Shown: positions 1 through 8,001, counted from the first letter of the stretch. The stretch is DNA of 64,000 nucleotides from Hyphomonas jannaschiana VP2 (GCF_000685215.1 NZ_ARYJ01000001.1:310001-374000); one strand, 5' to 3'. Made by a program: numbers and translations. The notes: generated by a model from the letters alone, not told the origin.

Positions 1-1
1 C

Positions 2-169
2 ATCGCCCGGTTCCGGGACGATGTGGACGTTCTCATCCGGCCGACCGGTGCGGACGCATCTCAGGTGGCAATCTATTCCCGCTCGCGCATCGGCTTGTCA
101 GACCTCGGCAAGAACAAGTCACGCGTCGAAACGCTTGCAAAACAGCTCGAGGCCGAACTGGCCAGCTGA
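2..169 (+). CDS. DUF1499 family protein, C-terminal end (partial)
   Basis: The reading frame is open from the window edge to a TGA at 167-169, giving the last 55 residues of a protein. It contains VDVLIRPTGADAS followed by SRSRIGLSDLGKN and a helical end; this basic 'R-SRSR-G-SDLG-N' stretch is typical of the end of DUF1499 proteins, as I recall the family. DUF1499 proteins are small, often exported or membrane-anchored, and of unknown biochemical function. The N-terminus lies outside the window, so export cannot be judged. The gene runs towards the oppositely oriented GlsB-like gene with only 11 bases between the stops. Confidence 0.6.
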   Translation: MARFRDDVDVLIRPTGADASQVAIYSRSRIGLSDLGKNKSRVETLAKQLEAELAS

Positions 170-180
170 TCCCCGCCGGG

Positions 181-435
181 TCAGGCGCGCTTCAGCACAC
201 GCACAATCAGGAGCAGGACCACTGCGCCGATCGTCGCGTGCAGGATGGACGCCACGATGCCCACACCAAGGCTGATGCCGAATACCGGGAACAGGAACCC
301 GGCCACGAAGGCACCAATGATGCCAACGGCAATGTTGCCGATGATGCCAAAGCCGCCGCCACGCACGATCAGCCCAGCCAGCCAGCCGGCCACGCCGCCG
401 ACCAGCAGAAAAATGATAATCCCTTCAAGGGTCAT
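181..435 (-). CDS. GlsB/YeaQ/YmgE family membrane protein
   Basis: This is an 84-residue, almost wholly hydrophobic protein with three predicted membrane segments and glycine-rich helices (GGVAGWLAGLIVRGGGFGIIGN, then AVGIIGAFVAGFLFPVFG). That is the pattern of the transglycosylase-associated / GlsB-YeaQ-YmgE family, which is often stress-induced but has no proven activity. I chose the ATG at 435 over the one at 450 because an AGGAGA ribosome-binding site sits about 7 bases before it. It faces the DUF1499 gene end to end and appears monocistronic. Confidence 0.8.
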   Translation of the reverse strand: MTLEGIIIFLLVGGVAGWLAGLIVRGGGFGIIGNIAVGIIGAFVAGFLFPVFGISLGVGIVASILHATIGAVVLLLIVRVLKRA

Positions 436-569
436 CTGGTGTCTCCTCATGTGTCACCGGCACCGGGAACGGGCCGGACTGTTAAGCGTATAACCCGTGG
501 AAACGGCATTCGTTCCCACAGTCCGGCCATGACCCGGCAAGGACTTATGGTTGGCCTGCGCGACATTTT

Positions 570-584
570 TGAGAATGACTTGCA
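570..584. promoter_or_regulatory. Fur-like 7-1-7 inverted repeat (tentative)
   Basis: The 15-mer TGAGAATGACTTGCA (reverse TGCAAGTCATTCTCA) resembles the 7-1-7 inverted repeat bound by Fur-family iron regulators. It lies 64 bp before the small gene at 648. The match is by eye to a degenerate consensus and could be chance. The rest of the 436-647 interval is AT-richer but shows no clear promoter to me. Confidence 0.25.
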
Positions 585-647
585 AAAAGACTCCGGATAT
601 GAGAGCTTTAGATTTGCGAATGCATCTCAATTTTATGGAGACGTGTC

Positions 648-839
648 ATGTGTGTGCCTGTCGATGAAGCCGCCATGCTTTGCTGGCTGCAGACCCAGTT
701 ACGGGTGCTTAAGGCCTGGCAGGATGAACTGACCAGCCGGCCCGATGCCGACATCCGCCAGGTCGAGCGGCTGAGCCGCCACCGGGACTGGCTGACCGAG
801 GAGCTTGCCCGCCTGACACCGCACAGGCAGGCAGCCTGA
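648..839 (+). CDS. small hypothetical protein (63 aa)
   Basis: I do not recognise this protein. It is a short, soluble, probably all-helical polypeptide rich in Leu, Arg, Glu and Trp (TQLRVLKAWQDELTSRPDADI, then RLSRHRDWLTEELARLTPH), the sort of sequence that makes a helical hairpin. It has two Cys near the N-terminus and no signal peptide or membrane segment. A GGAG lies about 8 bases before the ATG. It stands alone between the GlsB-like gene and the polyamine operon, with a possible Fur-like site upstream. It could be a small regulatory protein, but the sequence does not show this. Confidence 0.5.
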   Translation: MCVPVDEAAMLCWLQTQLRVLKAWQDELTSRPDADIRQVERLSRHRDWLTEELARLTPHRQAA

Positions 840-1001
840 CCCTTCCCCCGGCGCAGCGTGGGCGGCCTGTCGTTTCCTCCCACCCTCGCGAACCCGCCCG
901 CGCTGCGCCACCCCTCATGTCTCCACTGGCGAAGGCCCCCGGTTTGCCCTATGTGACGGGTCAACTCAGGAACCCCGCAGAGTATTGGAGGCCCTCCCAT
1001 C

Positions 1002-2216
1002 ATGGACCGCGTTCTCATCATCGGTGCCGGCGCTGCCGGTTCGGTCGTCGCCCAAAAATGCGCGATGGACCGCGACACGTTCAAGCACATCACACTCGCC
1101 TCCCGCCGTATCGAAAGCTGCGAGAAAGTGGCGAAGCTCTGCAAGACGCCGATCGAGATCGCGCAGGTCGATGCCGACAATGTCGCTGAAGTCGTCGCCC
1201 TCATCGAGAAGGTGAAACCGGACCTGCTGATCAACATGGCCCTGCCCTATCAGGACCTGCCGATCATGGATGCCTGCCTCGAAACCGGCTGCAACTATAT
1301 GGACACGGCGAACTATGAGCCGCGCGATGTGGCGAAGTTCGAATATCACTGGCAGTGGGCCTATCATGACCGCTTCAAGGAGAAGGGCATCACCGCCATT
1401 CTCGGCTGCGGCTTCGACCCCGGCGTGACCAACGTCTACTGCGCCTATGCGCAGGAGCACCTGTTCGACGAGATCGAATATATCGACATTGTGGACTGCA
1501 ATGCCGGCGACCATGGCAAAACCTTCGCCACGAACTTTAACCCGGAGATCAACCTGCGCGAAGTCACGCAGGACGGCAAATACTGGAAGAATGGCGAGTG
1601 GATCGAGATCCCCGCCCTCTCCATCAATTGCGACATCGACTATCCGGAAGTCGGCCCGAAGGATTCCTACCTCATCTATCACGAGGAAGAGGAAAGCCTG
1701 GTCAAGCACATCAAGGGCCTGAAGCAGATCCGCTTCTGGATGACGTTCGGTGCCGAATACATCAAGCACCTTCAGGTGTTCAAAAGCATTGGCCTGATCG
1801 GCCTCGAACCGATCAAGCACAAGGGCATGGACATTATCCCCATGGAGTTCCTGAAAGACCTCCTGCCGCCGCCCTCCTCCCTCGCCGAGAACTATACCGG
1901 CAAGACCAGCATCGGCGTGATCGTCCGTGGCAAGAAGGATGGCAAGTCGTTGACGAAGATGATCTACAACGTCTCTGACCATGCCGAGACGAACAAGGAA
2001 GTCTCCGCGCAGGCTGTCTCCTACACGACAGGCGTGCCGCCGGTGTCCGGTGCGGCCATGTTCTTCCGCGGCGAATGGGCTGGCAAGGGCGTGTTCAATG
2101 TCGAACAATTCCCGGCAAAGCCCTTCCTTGAAGACGTCGCCAAGCGCGGCCTGCCCTGGCATGTGATCGATGTGAAGCCGGGCGACCAGGACGAACTCTT
2201 CGCGGTGGAAACCTGA
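1002..2216 (+). CDS. carboxynorspermidine synthase (saccharopine dehydrogenase-like)
   Basis: This enzyme most likely condenses L-aspartate-beta-semialdehyde with putrescine or diaminopropane using NADPH, giving carboxy(nor)spermidine in the cytosol. The 404-residue protein starts with a Rossmann nucleotide-binding motif (VLIIGAGAAGSVVA, residues 4-17) and has the saccharopine-dehydrogenase C-terminal domain. It lacks the lysine-degradation fusion partner. The assignment rests mainly on context: the carboxynorspermidine decarboxylase gene nspC follows two genes later in the same tight operon. An ordinary saccharopine dehydrogenase is the alternative, but the nspC linkage argues against it. 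A GGAGG lies about 10 bases before the ATG. Confidence 0.88.
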   Translation: MDRVLIIGAGAAGSVVAQKCAMDRDTFKHITLASRRIESCEKVAKLCKTPIEIAQVDADNVAEVVALIEKVKPDLLINMALPYQDLPIMDACLETGCNYMDTANYEPRDVAKFEYHWQWAYHDRFKEKGITAILGCGFDPGVTNVYCAYAQEHLFDEIEYIDIVDCNAGDHGKTFATNFNPEINLREVTQDGKYWKNGEWIEIPALSINCDIDYPEVGPKDSYLIYHEEEESLVKHIKGLKQIRFWMTFGAEYIKHLQVFKSIGLIGLEPIKHKGMDIIPMEFLKDLLPPPSSLAENYTGKTSIGVIVRGKKDGKSLTKMIYNVSDHAETNKEVSAQAVSYTTGVPPVSGAAMFFRGEWAGKGVFNVEQFPAKPFLEDVAKRGLPWHVIDVKPGDQDELFAVET

Positions 2217-2221
2217 GCGGC

Positions 2222-2881
2222 ATGCGCCGGGCTTTCGTCGCGCTTGCTGCTGCACTGGCTTTCGCGGCTTGTAGCCAGGAAGCTGCTGCGCCGCAAGGAC
2301 CGCTCGTCTTCGAAAAGGCGGTGGACTACACCGCCTTCCAGCCCATCGAGGGATGCACGGGCGAGCGGGCGAAGCCGACTTATTTCAAATGCCTCGATGC
2401 GCGCGAGCTCTACGATGCCGCTGTCATCCGGGCTGAGGAAGAAGGCCGCCCCCTGATGATCGTCTGGGGCTTTGACGAATGCCCGTCCTGCATGAAGCTG
2501 GAAAAGACCGAGCTCTCCGGCCGCAAAGCCTGGACAGTGGACCGCTTCCTGCGGGACGCACTGACGCCCGCCCAGCGTGACGCCGCCATTGCAAGCCAGG
2601 AAGACTACCGCATCCTGACCCTGAAGATCGACGTCCGCCGCCCGAGCGGCGCGGCGCTCGCCGAAGAGATCGGCGTGACCGACATCGCGCATTCGCGTGG
2701 GTATGATCGTATAAGGACGCCCTTCATCACCCTCACCAATGCGGACACCGGCGCTCTGGTCTCGCAGGCAGAACTGGGCGAGGGCTTCCGGCCATGCACC
2801 CGCTCGGATGAATTCGTTCGCAATCTCGTCGAGGCCGGCTTCCTGCCGGACGATCCCTCGCGCGACCGCAGAATGTGCTAA
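2222..2881 (+). CDS. thioredoxin-like lipoprotein in polyamine operon
   Basis: This 219-residue protein begins with a lipoprotein signal (LAAALAFAAC, Cys at about residue 17), so it should be anchored in the periplasm. The mature part has LMIVWGFDECPSCMKLEKTE near residues 78-97, a thioredoxin-fold strand followed by a CPSC redox motif, plus TPFITLTNADTGALVSQ, which resembles the cis-Pro/beta strand of that fold. Extra Cys residues occur at EGC, FKC, PC and the C-terminal MC. It sits 5 bp after the carboxynorspermidine synthase stop, and nspC starts on the base after its own stop, so it is surely co-transcribed. Its role with two cytosolic polyamine enzymes is unknown; disulfide reductase activity is inference. 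Confidence 0.75.
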   Translation: MRRAFVALAAALAFAACSQEAAAPQGPLVFEKAVDYTAFQPIEGCTGERAKPTYFKCLDARELYDAAVIRAEEEGRPLMIVWGFDECPSCMKLEKTELSGRKAWTVDRFLRDALTPAQRDAAIASQEDYRILTLKIDVRRPSGAALAEEIGVTDIAHSRGYDRIRTPFITLTNADTGALVSQAELGEGFRPCTRSDEFVRNLVEAGFLPDDPSRDRRMC

Positions 2882-4030
2882 ATGGAACAAGCCATGACTT
2901 TGCCCGCCGACATCCCTACTCCCGTTTTCGTCCTCGACGTCGCCCGCCTCCGGAAAAATCTGGAGACGGCGAAGCGCGTACGGGAAGAAGCAGGCTGCAA
3001 AGTTCTGCTCGCCACCAAGGCCTTCGCCATGCCGGCGGCCTTCCCGGTGATGACCGACTATCTGGACGGCACCACGGCCAGCGGCGAGCATGAGGCCATC
3101 ATGGGGCATGAGAGCTTCGGCAAGGAAGTGCATGTCTACTCCCCGGCCTACACGGAAGATGAAGTCCGCCGCCTGACGAAGATTGCCGAACACATCTATT
3201 TCAATTCCGCCGAACAACTTGCTCGCTTCGGCGACATCGCCCGCGATGCAGGCGCCCATGTCGGCCTGCGGGTGAACCCCGGCTATTCCAACGCCACCCT
3301 CGGCGGCGACCTTTACGACCCCTGCGCACCGGGCAGCCGGTTTGGTGAAGTCCCGGCGAAGCTGGACGAAGTGGACTGGTCCGGTGTCGACATCTTCCAC
3401 GTCCACGCCCTCTGCGAGAGCCTGGCAGACGGCTCGGCCGGCCTGATCCAGCATGTCGCCGACAAGTTCGGACAATATATCGAGCAGGTCTCCGCCGTGA
3501 ATTTCGGCGGCGGGCACTTCATCAACAAGCCGGGCTATGATGTCGATGTGCTGATCGAAGCGATCAAAGCCTTCAAGGCGCGCTTTGGTGTCGACGTCAT
3601 CCTTGAGCCGGGCGCGGGCCTCGTCGTGAATACCGGCGAACTCTATGCCACCGTACTCGCCCTGCACTGGAACGAGATGGACCTTGCCATTCTCGACGCC
3701 TCCGCCTCCACCCACATGCCGGACGTTCTGGAAGTCCCCTACCGGCCGGACATTGTCGGCGCGGGCCAGCCGGGTGAGAAGCCGAACACCTACCGCCTTG
3801 GCGGAAAGACCTGCATGACTGGCGACGTGATCGGGGATTACTCCTTCCACAAACCATTACAGCCGGGCGACCAGCTCGTCTTCACCGACCAGATGCACTA
3901 CAGCTTCGTGAAGACGAACACGTTCAACGGCACGCCGCTGGCAAATCTCGCTATTCGCTGGGAAGACGGCCGTGTCGAACAGGTCTCGCATTTCGGTTAC
4001 GAGGAATTCCGCAGGCGGCTTGGCCGCTGA
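2882..4030 (+). CDS. nspC: carboxynorspermidine decarboxylase
   Basis: This 382-residue PLP enzyme of the alanine-racemase-fold decarboxylase group removes the carboxyl group from carboxy(nor)spermidine to give (nor)spermidine. The PLP lysine lies in KVLLATKAFAMP (about residues 39-50); later HVHALCES, INFGGGH-like VNFGGGHF and ILEPGAG match the family's phosphate- and substrate-binding loops, and GKTCMTGDVIGDY holds the conserved Cys-Asp pair. The ATG directly follows the TAA of the lipoprotein gene; a second ATG at 2894 with GGAAC upstream is also possible. With the synthase upstream it completes the last two steps of the alternative spermidine pathway. Confidence 0.93.
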   Translation: MEQAMTLPADIPTPVFVLDVARLRKNLETAKRVREEAGCKVLLATKAFAMPAAFPVMTDYLDGTTASGEHEAIMGHESFGKEVHVYSPAYTEDEVRRLTKIAEHIYFNSAEQLARFGDIARDAGAHVGLRVNPGYSNATLGGDLYDPCAPGSRFGEVPAKLDEVDWSGVDIFHVHALCESLADGSAGLIQHVADKFGQYIEQVSAVNFGGGHFINKPGYDVDVLIEAIKAFKARFGVDVILEPGAGLVVNTGELYATVLALHWNEMDLAILDASASTHMPDVLEVPYRPDIVGAGQPGEKPNTYRLGGKTCMTGDVIGDYSFHKPLQPGDQLVFTDQMHYSFVKTNTFNGTPLANLAIRWEDGRVEQVSHFGYEEFRRRLGR

Positions 4031-4100
4031 CTTCTGCCACCCTTGACGCTCGCCATTCCGCCTAGCACATTTTGATGAGGGCGATGGGGAGACACAAGCG

Positions 4101-4538
4101 ATGTGGGAACAGTTGACAATCGAGACATGGATCCAGCTAGGCGGTCTGGTGACAACAGTCATCGGATTTCTGTTTGTGATCGTTCAGGTACGCCAGCTCG
4201 GCCAATCCGTGCGCGCCTCGGCTCACGCGGCAATCTATTCCCAGGCCTCAGACTTCCGGGGGTATATGGTCCGGTATCCGGACTTGCGGCGGTTCTTTTT
4301 CGACGGGATCGAAATCAAGCCCAACCACCCCGAATACTCTCGAGTGCTGACGCTTTCTGAACTTCTGCTCAACTATCTCGAGCACCTCACGATCGAAAAA
4401 TCGAACTTTGCGAGCCATGACGGGAATGCCTGGAGAAACTATATCCAGCAGGCACTCGAAGCCTGCCCCACCGCAAAGCAGCGCCTGAAGGAGAATCCGC
4501 TCGCCTACTCGCCACAATTGGTTGCAATGGTCTCTTAG
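4101..4538 (+). CDS. hypothetical single-pass membrane protein
   Basis: I do not recognise a named family with certainty. The 145-residue product has one N-terminal transmembrane helix (WIQLGGLVTTVIGFLFVIVQV, about residues 10-30) followed by a helical cytoplasmic region with YSQASDFRGYMVRYPDLRRFFFDG and a later LLNYLEHLTIEK. Such proteins are often annotated only as hypothetical or DUF4760-like. A GGGGAG lies about 10 bases upstream of the ATG. It is 70 bp after nspC in the same direction and may share its transcript. It overlaps the end of the opposing amidase gene by 4 bp. The protein at 45421 has a similar architecture. Confidence 0.7.
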   Translation: MWEQLTIETWIQLGGLVTTVIGFLFVIVQVRQLGQSVRASAHAAIYSQASDFRGYMVRYPDLRRFFFDGIEIKPNHPEYSRVLTLSELLLNYLEHLTIEKSNFASHDGNAWRNYIQQALEACPTAKQRLKENPLAYSPQLVAMVS

Positions 4539-5374
4539 CCGATGCCCTCGCGCGTGACTGGAATATTCCTGTCATTCCCGAGCGACGGGATACGCCCGCG
4601 CGCCCTGGCCACTTGATCGAGGTCCAGCTCTGCCAGCACAATGCCGGGCTCGGCGCCGTCCGCTTCCGCAATCACCTCCCCCCAGGGCGAGACGATGAGG
4701 GAGTGGCCGTAGGTTTCCCGTCCATCCTCATGCTTGCCGCCCTGCGCAGGGGCGATCACGAAACAGCCGGTCTCGATCGCCCGCGCGCGGACCAGCACAT
4801 GCCAGTGCGCCTCGCCGGTGACGCGGGTGAACGCTGCAGGGATAGTCAGGATGTCTGCCCCTGCCTGCGCCAGCTTGCGATAAAGATGCGGGAAGCGCAG
4901 GTCGTAGCAGATCGTCATGCCGATCTCGCCGAAGGGCGCCTGTGCCAGTACGGCCTGCTCCCCCGGCCGGTAAGCCCGGCTCTCGCGATAGTTCTGCCCG
5001 TCGCCGACCTCCACATCGAACATGTGGATCTTGTCGTATCGCGCGATCACGCCGCCGTCCGGCCCGATCAGGAAGGAGCGGTTGGCGAAGCGCTCATCCC
5101 CTTCCAGCGTTACCGCCAGTGAGCCAATCAGCAGCGTCACGCCGAGTTTCACCGCCAGCGCCTGGAAAGCATGGAGGGGTATGTCGTCCTGCTCCACAAT
5201 CTTCGGCCGCGCCATGCCGGGACGGATGTCCAGCAGGTTCGTCATTTCAGGTGTCGCGATAAACTTTGCGCCCTTCCCGGCTGCCTCCCGGATAAGGGCG
5301 GAGGCCGCCGCAATATTCGGGGCGACTTCCACGCCGGAACGCATCTGAACACAGGCAGCAATGATCTTCGTCAT
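4535..5374 (-). CDS. nitrilase-superfamily amidase (Nit1/omega-amidase-like)
   Basis: This 279-residue cytosolic hydrolase carries the Glu-Lys-Cys triad of the carbon-nitrogen hydrolase superfamily: E in FIATPEMTN (about residue 43), K in RYDKIHMFDV and C in GMTICYDLRFP (about residue 148). The DLRFPxLYRKLA context and QGGKHEDGRETYGHSLIVSPWGEV fit the Nit1 branch, which hydrolyses deaminated glutathione or alpha-ketoglutaramate. The exact substrate cannot be read from sequence. It is distinct from the N-carbamoylputrescine amidase at 56914. It sits downstream of the LuxR-type gene on the same strand with a palindrome between them. Confidence 0.85.
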   Translation of the reverse strand: MTKIIAACVQMRSGVEVAPNIAAASALIREAAGKGAKFIATPEMTNLLDIRPGMARPKIVEQDDIPLHAFQALAVKLGVTLLIGSLAVTLEGDERFANRSFLIGPDGGVIARYDKIHMFDVEVGDGQNYRESRAYRPGEQAVLAQAPFGEIGMTICYDLRFPHLYRKLAQAGADILTIPAAFTRVTGEAHWHVLVRARAIETGCFVIAPAQGGKHEDGRETYGHSLIVSPWGEVIAEADGAEPGIVLAELDLDQVARARGRIPSLGNDRNIPVTREGIG

Positions 5375-5387
5375 GCCCTGATCTTAA

Positions 5388-5405
5388 CGCCGCAAATTTG
5401 CGGCG
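5388..5405. terminator. perfect 18-bp palindrome between two minus-strand genes
   Basis: CGCCGCAAATTTGCGGCG is a perfect palindrome in the 44-bp gap between the end of the LuxR-type gene and the start of the amidase gene, both on the minus strand. It could act as a weak terminator for the former or a dimeric-protein binding site for the latter. There is no T-tract after it on the minus strand. Confidence 0.4.
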
Positions 5406-5418
5406 CCAGCGTATAACT

Positions 5419-5925
5419 TCAACCACCAGAGCCGGGCAGCAGGTCTTCCAGAAAATAGGCGGACAAGGCGTTGCGCCCGGCAAGACTGCTCTTGCGATAC
5501 ACAGCCCGCGCCTGTTCGCGCACCGTGCGTTCGCTCGTCTCGCGCAGGTCGGCGATCTCCTGCAGGGAGAGACCTTTCAACAGCAACAAGCCGACATCGG
5601 ATTCGGCATCCGTCAGGCCCCAAGCCGAAAACTGCCGCGCGATGGCAACGCCCAGGCCCTGCACAAGGTCGCGATTCTCGGCTTGCCAGCGCCCCGCATC
5701 CTGACGCGCATCGGCCAGGGCTCGGCGCAAACGGCCCAGACGCCACAGCATGGCGCCCAGCCCGAACGAGGCCGCCACAAGAACAAACAGTTCAGCCGCC
5801 AAATGCCCCGCCCCGGCACCTTCACCGCTGTCGGTGATCAGGTCTGCCCCGATGAACAGGGCAATCGTGCCAAACAGCACGGCAACGCCCAATAGGCCTC
5901 TGCGTCCGGATACGTCATCTGACAT
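5419..5925 (-). CDS. membrane-anchored LuxR-type HTH regulator
   Basis: The 168-residue product has two N-terminal membrane helices (GVAVLFGTIALFIGADLI and LFVLVAASFGLGAMLW), a short charged linker, then a LuxR/GerE DNA-binding domain: LTDAESDVGLLLLKGLSLQEIADLRE-like sequence and RTVREQARAVYRKSSLAGR with the recognition helix. There is no receiver domain. Such proteins place a DNA-binding domain at the inner membrane. I chose the ATG at 5925 because AGAAGGG precedes it by 4-5 bases; the longer frame reaching 6126 has no such site. It is divergent from the cytochrome b561 gene at 6041, which is its most likely target by position. Confidence 0.78.
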   Translation of the reverse strand: MSDDVSGRRGLLGVAVLFGTIALFIGADLITDSGEGAGAGHLAAELFVLVAASFGLGAMLWRLGRLRRALADARQDAGRWQAENRDLVQGLGVAIARQFSAWGLTDAESDVGLLLLKGLSLQEIADLRETSERTVREQARAVYRKSSLAGRNALSAYFLEDLLPGSGG

Positions 5926-6040
5926 AAGCCCTTCTCGCCCATCCCGCCGCCAAAGGGAATGCGTCATGTGACGGATGGACCGAACCGCCGGCGCGGCGCC
6001 ATGTTCCGGCCAAGCCAGCAGGTAAGCCGGAGGCAGACAC

Positions 6041-6697
6041 ATGAGCCAGAACAAGACCCCCACCCGCCCGGTATGGGACCCCCTAATCCGTATCGGGCAC
6101 TGGACTCTCGTGATCGCCTTCTTCACGGCCTACCTGTCTGGCGACGACCTTTTCAGCGTCCATAAATGGGCAGGTTATGTCGTGGCGGGCTATGTACTGG
6201 TCCGCATCGTCTGGGGCATCATCGGCACGCGGCATGCGCGCTTTACCGATTTCGTGCGTGGTCCGGGCGCTGTGTTCGGATACCTGCGCGGCCTCTTCTC
6301 AGGCAAGGTGAAGGACTATGCCGGCCACAATCCGGCTGGCGGCGCCATGGTCGTCGCACTCCTGTTCAGCCTTCTGGTCACAACCTCGGCCGGCATGGCG
6401 CTCTATGCAGTCGAAGACAATGCCGGTCCGCTCGCCGGGATCGTGACAGAGGAAACCTTTGCGCCGCTGGCCGCCGCTTTCGGAGAGGGCGAAGAGGAAC
6501 ATGAACGCGGCGGCGGGCAGGAAGAATCCGGCGCGGAGGAATTGCTCGAAGGCGTGCACAAGACGTTCGTCTATATCACGCTCGCCCTGATTGGCCTTCA
6601 CCTCGCCGGCGTGGTCGCCTCAAGCCTTGCCCACAAGGAAAACCTCGCCCGCGCCATGGTCACCGGCCGCAAGCAGGTGCATGACGACGAAACCTGA
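6041..6697 (+). CDS. cytochrome b561 / Ni,Fe-hydrogenase-type b subunit
   Basis: This 218-residue integral membrane protein is a di-haem cytochrome b that would pass electrons between the quinone pool and a partner. Visible haem-ligand candidates are His in LIRIGHWTLV (about residue 20) and HKWAGYVV (about 41), and later LEGVHKTFVYITLALIGLHLAGVV. Four membrane helices can be drawn. A charged insert (GEGEEEHERGGGQEESGAEE) separates helices 3 and 4. GGAGG precedes the ATG by about 7 bases. No cytochrome c or hydrogenase gene is adjacent, so its partner is unknown; the divergent membrane-anchored regulator may control it. Confidence 0.85.
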   Translation: MSQNKTPTRPVWDPLIRIGHWTLVIAFFTAYLSGDDLFSVHKWAGYVVAGYVLVRIVWGIIGTRHARFTDFVRGPGAVFGYLRGLFSGKVKDYAGHNPAGGAMVVALLFSLLVTTSAGMALYAVEDNAGPLAGIVTEETFAPLAAAFGEGEEEHERGGGQEESGAEELLEGVHKTFVYITLALIGLHLAGVVASSLAHKENLARAMVTGRKQVHDDET

Positions 6698-6724
6698 TCC
6701 GGTGTGTCAGAAGCCCTAGAGAAT

Positions 6725-6769
6725 ATGGCAGCCCCTTCCGCGGCAAGAACCCCCGGAAGGCGTTGCCAT
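6725..6769. terminator. bidirectional hairpin between convergent genes
   Basis: Nested arms ATGGCA...TGCCAT and CCTTCCG...CGGAAGG form a long imperfect hairpin between the convergent cytochrome b561 and S41-protease genes. It touches the protease stop codon. No long T-tract is present, so it may work with Rho or only as an mRNA 3' stabiliser. Confidence 0.5.
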
Positions 6770-8001
6770 CAATCTTCGTGGGAATTTATCCAGTCTGCTG
6801 CGGCCTGCAGTGCACGGTCGGGCCCCGCCCCATTGTCCGCCAGCACTTGATGCGTCGGACGCCAGGCTTCGCGCGGCGTGCCATCGATATGAGCCAGCGC
6901 ATAGGTCGGGATACGGATTGTCAGGCCCGATGCGTCCAGCGTGAATGACTCCACCCCGCCGGCCAGCCCCGCCATACGGCTGCCGAACACCTCACCCCGC
7001 CGCAAGCCGTCGAGACCGACGGCCATGCCTTCGCCCATACTGCCGGTCCAGTGTCCAACCAGAACGGCCAGCGGCCCCTGCGCCGTCCAGTCGCCGCGCG
7101 GTGAAACCGTCTTCTGCCACTCCGGCGCATCCATCGGACGGATCAGCTGATAGGCGCCCTCTTCGTCGATGAAGCGGCCCATCACGGGCTCGGCGACATC
7201 CGTATTCCCGCCACCGGGCGTATCGCGCAAGTCCACGATCCAGCCGCGTGCGCCGCGCAGCGCCTCCATCGCGACGTCGAAGGCGGCCACTGTATCGTCT
7301 TCGCCCAGCGAATTGTTGAACCGGACATAGCCGATCTGTCCGGGCAGCATTCGGGCCGTGACCGGCCCTTCCGGCAGTTGCGCCAGACCGGTATCCAGCG
7401 ACAGGGTCACCTCCCGTCCGTCCCGCAGGACGGTAACCGTATGCGGACGGTTGCGGTATCCTGCTGCGGCGGCCAGTTCGGCCCAGTGCCGCTGCGCGCT
7501 GTCCGGCTGCACGCCAGAGGGCTGCAGGCGCTCCGCAATAGCCGCGTCCAGCGGCTGTCCGTCGACGGCACTGACCCTGTCCCAGACCTGCAGGCCCGCC
7601 ATCGCGGCGGCACTGCCAGCCCGCACGCCGGTTACCTGCCCTTCTTCAAGCCAGTAATCATTCCCGGACGGCACAAGGCGTGGCGACTGGCCGGAATTGG
7701 CCCCGAAAGAGACATGCGCATCATAAAGCGTGTCGGTCAGGTCCTCCAGCACGCGCAGGCGCTCCGGCCCGGTTCTGGCGGTGGCCGCACGCGCGGGCAG
7801 CTCTGCACAGGCGGTATCCCAGGCGGCCGCTTTGCCGTCCAGATAGACATAATTCTCCCGCACGAGCGCGCAGAGCTGCGCCCCGTCGGCGATCAGGCCT
7901 TCCTGCGCCGGAGTAAGCGGCGCAGGCGGCGCGGGCTGGGTTGTGCAGGCCCCGAGGAGGATCAGCAGGACCCCAGCAATCGGCCGGGTCAGATGTCCCA
8001 T
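6769..8001 (-). CDS. S41-family peptidase lipoprotein
   Basis: The 410-residue product starts with a lipoprotein signal (VLLILLGAC, Cys about residue 19). A PDZ-like stretch follows (VTGVRAGSAAAMAGLQVWDRV, then DGQPLD), and the S41 catalytic domain carries the nucleophile region HWTGSMGEGMAVGL with Ser and Glu spaced as in tail-specific proteases; the usual general-base Lys is not obvious (GEVFGSRMAG). IGYVRFNN and GWIVDLRDTPGGGN are typical S41 core strands. It would cut peptides in the periplasm. Its start lies inside the 3' end of the argD-like gene (13-bp overlap), so it is translated from the same message. Confidence 0.85.
   Translation of the reverse strand: MGHLTRPIAGVLLILLGACTTQPAPPAPLTPAQEGLIADGAQLCALVRENYVYLDGKAAAWDTACAELPARAATARTGPERLRVLEDLTDTLYDAHVSFGANSGQSPRLVPSGNDYWLEEGQVTGVRAGSAAAMAGLQVWDRVSAVDGQPLDAAIAERLQPSGVQPDSAQRHWAELAAAAGYRNRPHTVTVLRDGREVTLSLDTGLAQLPEGPVTARMLPGQIGYVRFNNSLGEDDTVAAFDVAMEALRGARGWIVDLRDTPGGGNTDVAEPVMGRFIDEEGAYQLIRPMDAPEWQKTVSPRGDWTAQGPLAVLVGHWTGSMGEGMAVGLDGLRRGEVFGSRMAGLAGGVESFTLDASGLTIRIPTYALAHIDGTPREAWRPTHQVLADNGAGPDRALQAAADWINSHED

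Noticed and set aside
966-2255. 429-codon open frame on the minus strand
   Set aside because: It is a shadow of the carboxynorspermidine synthase gene on the other strand.
2021-3850. 609-codon open frame on the minus strand
   Set aside because: It lies antisense to three well-supported plus-strand genes of the polyamine operon.
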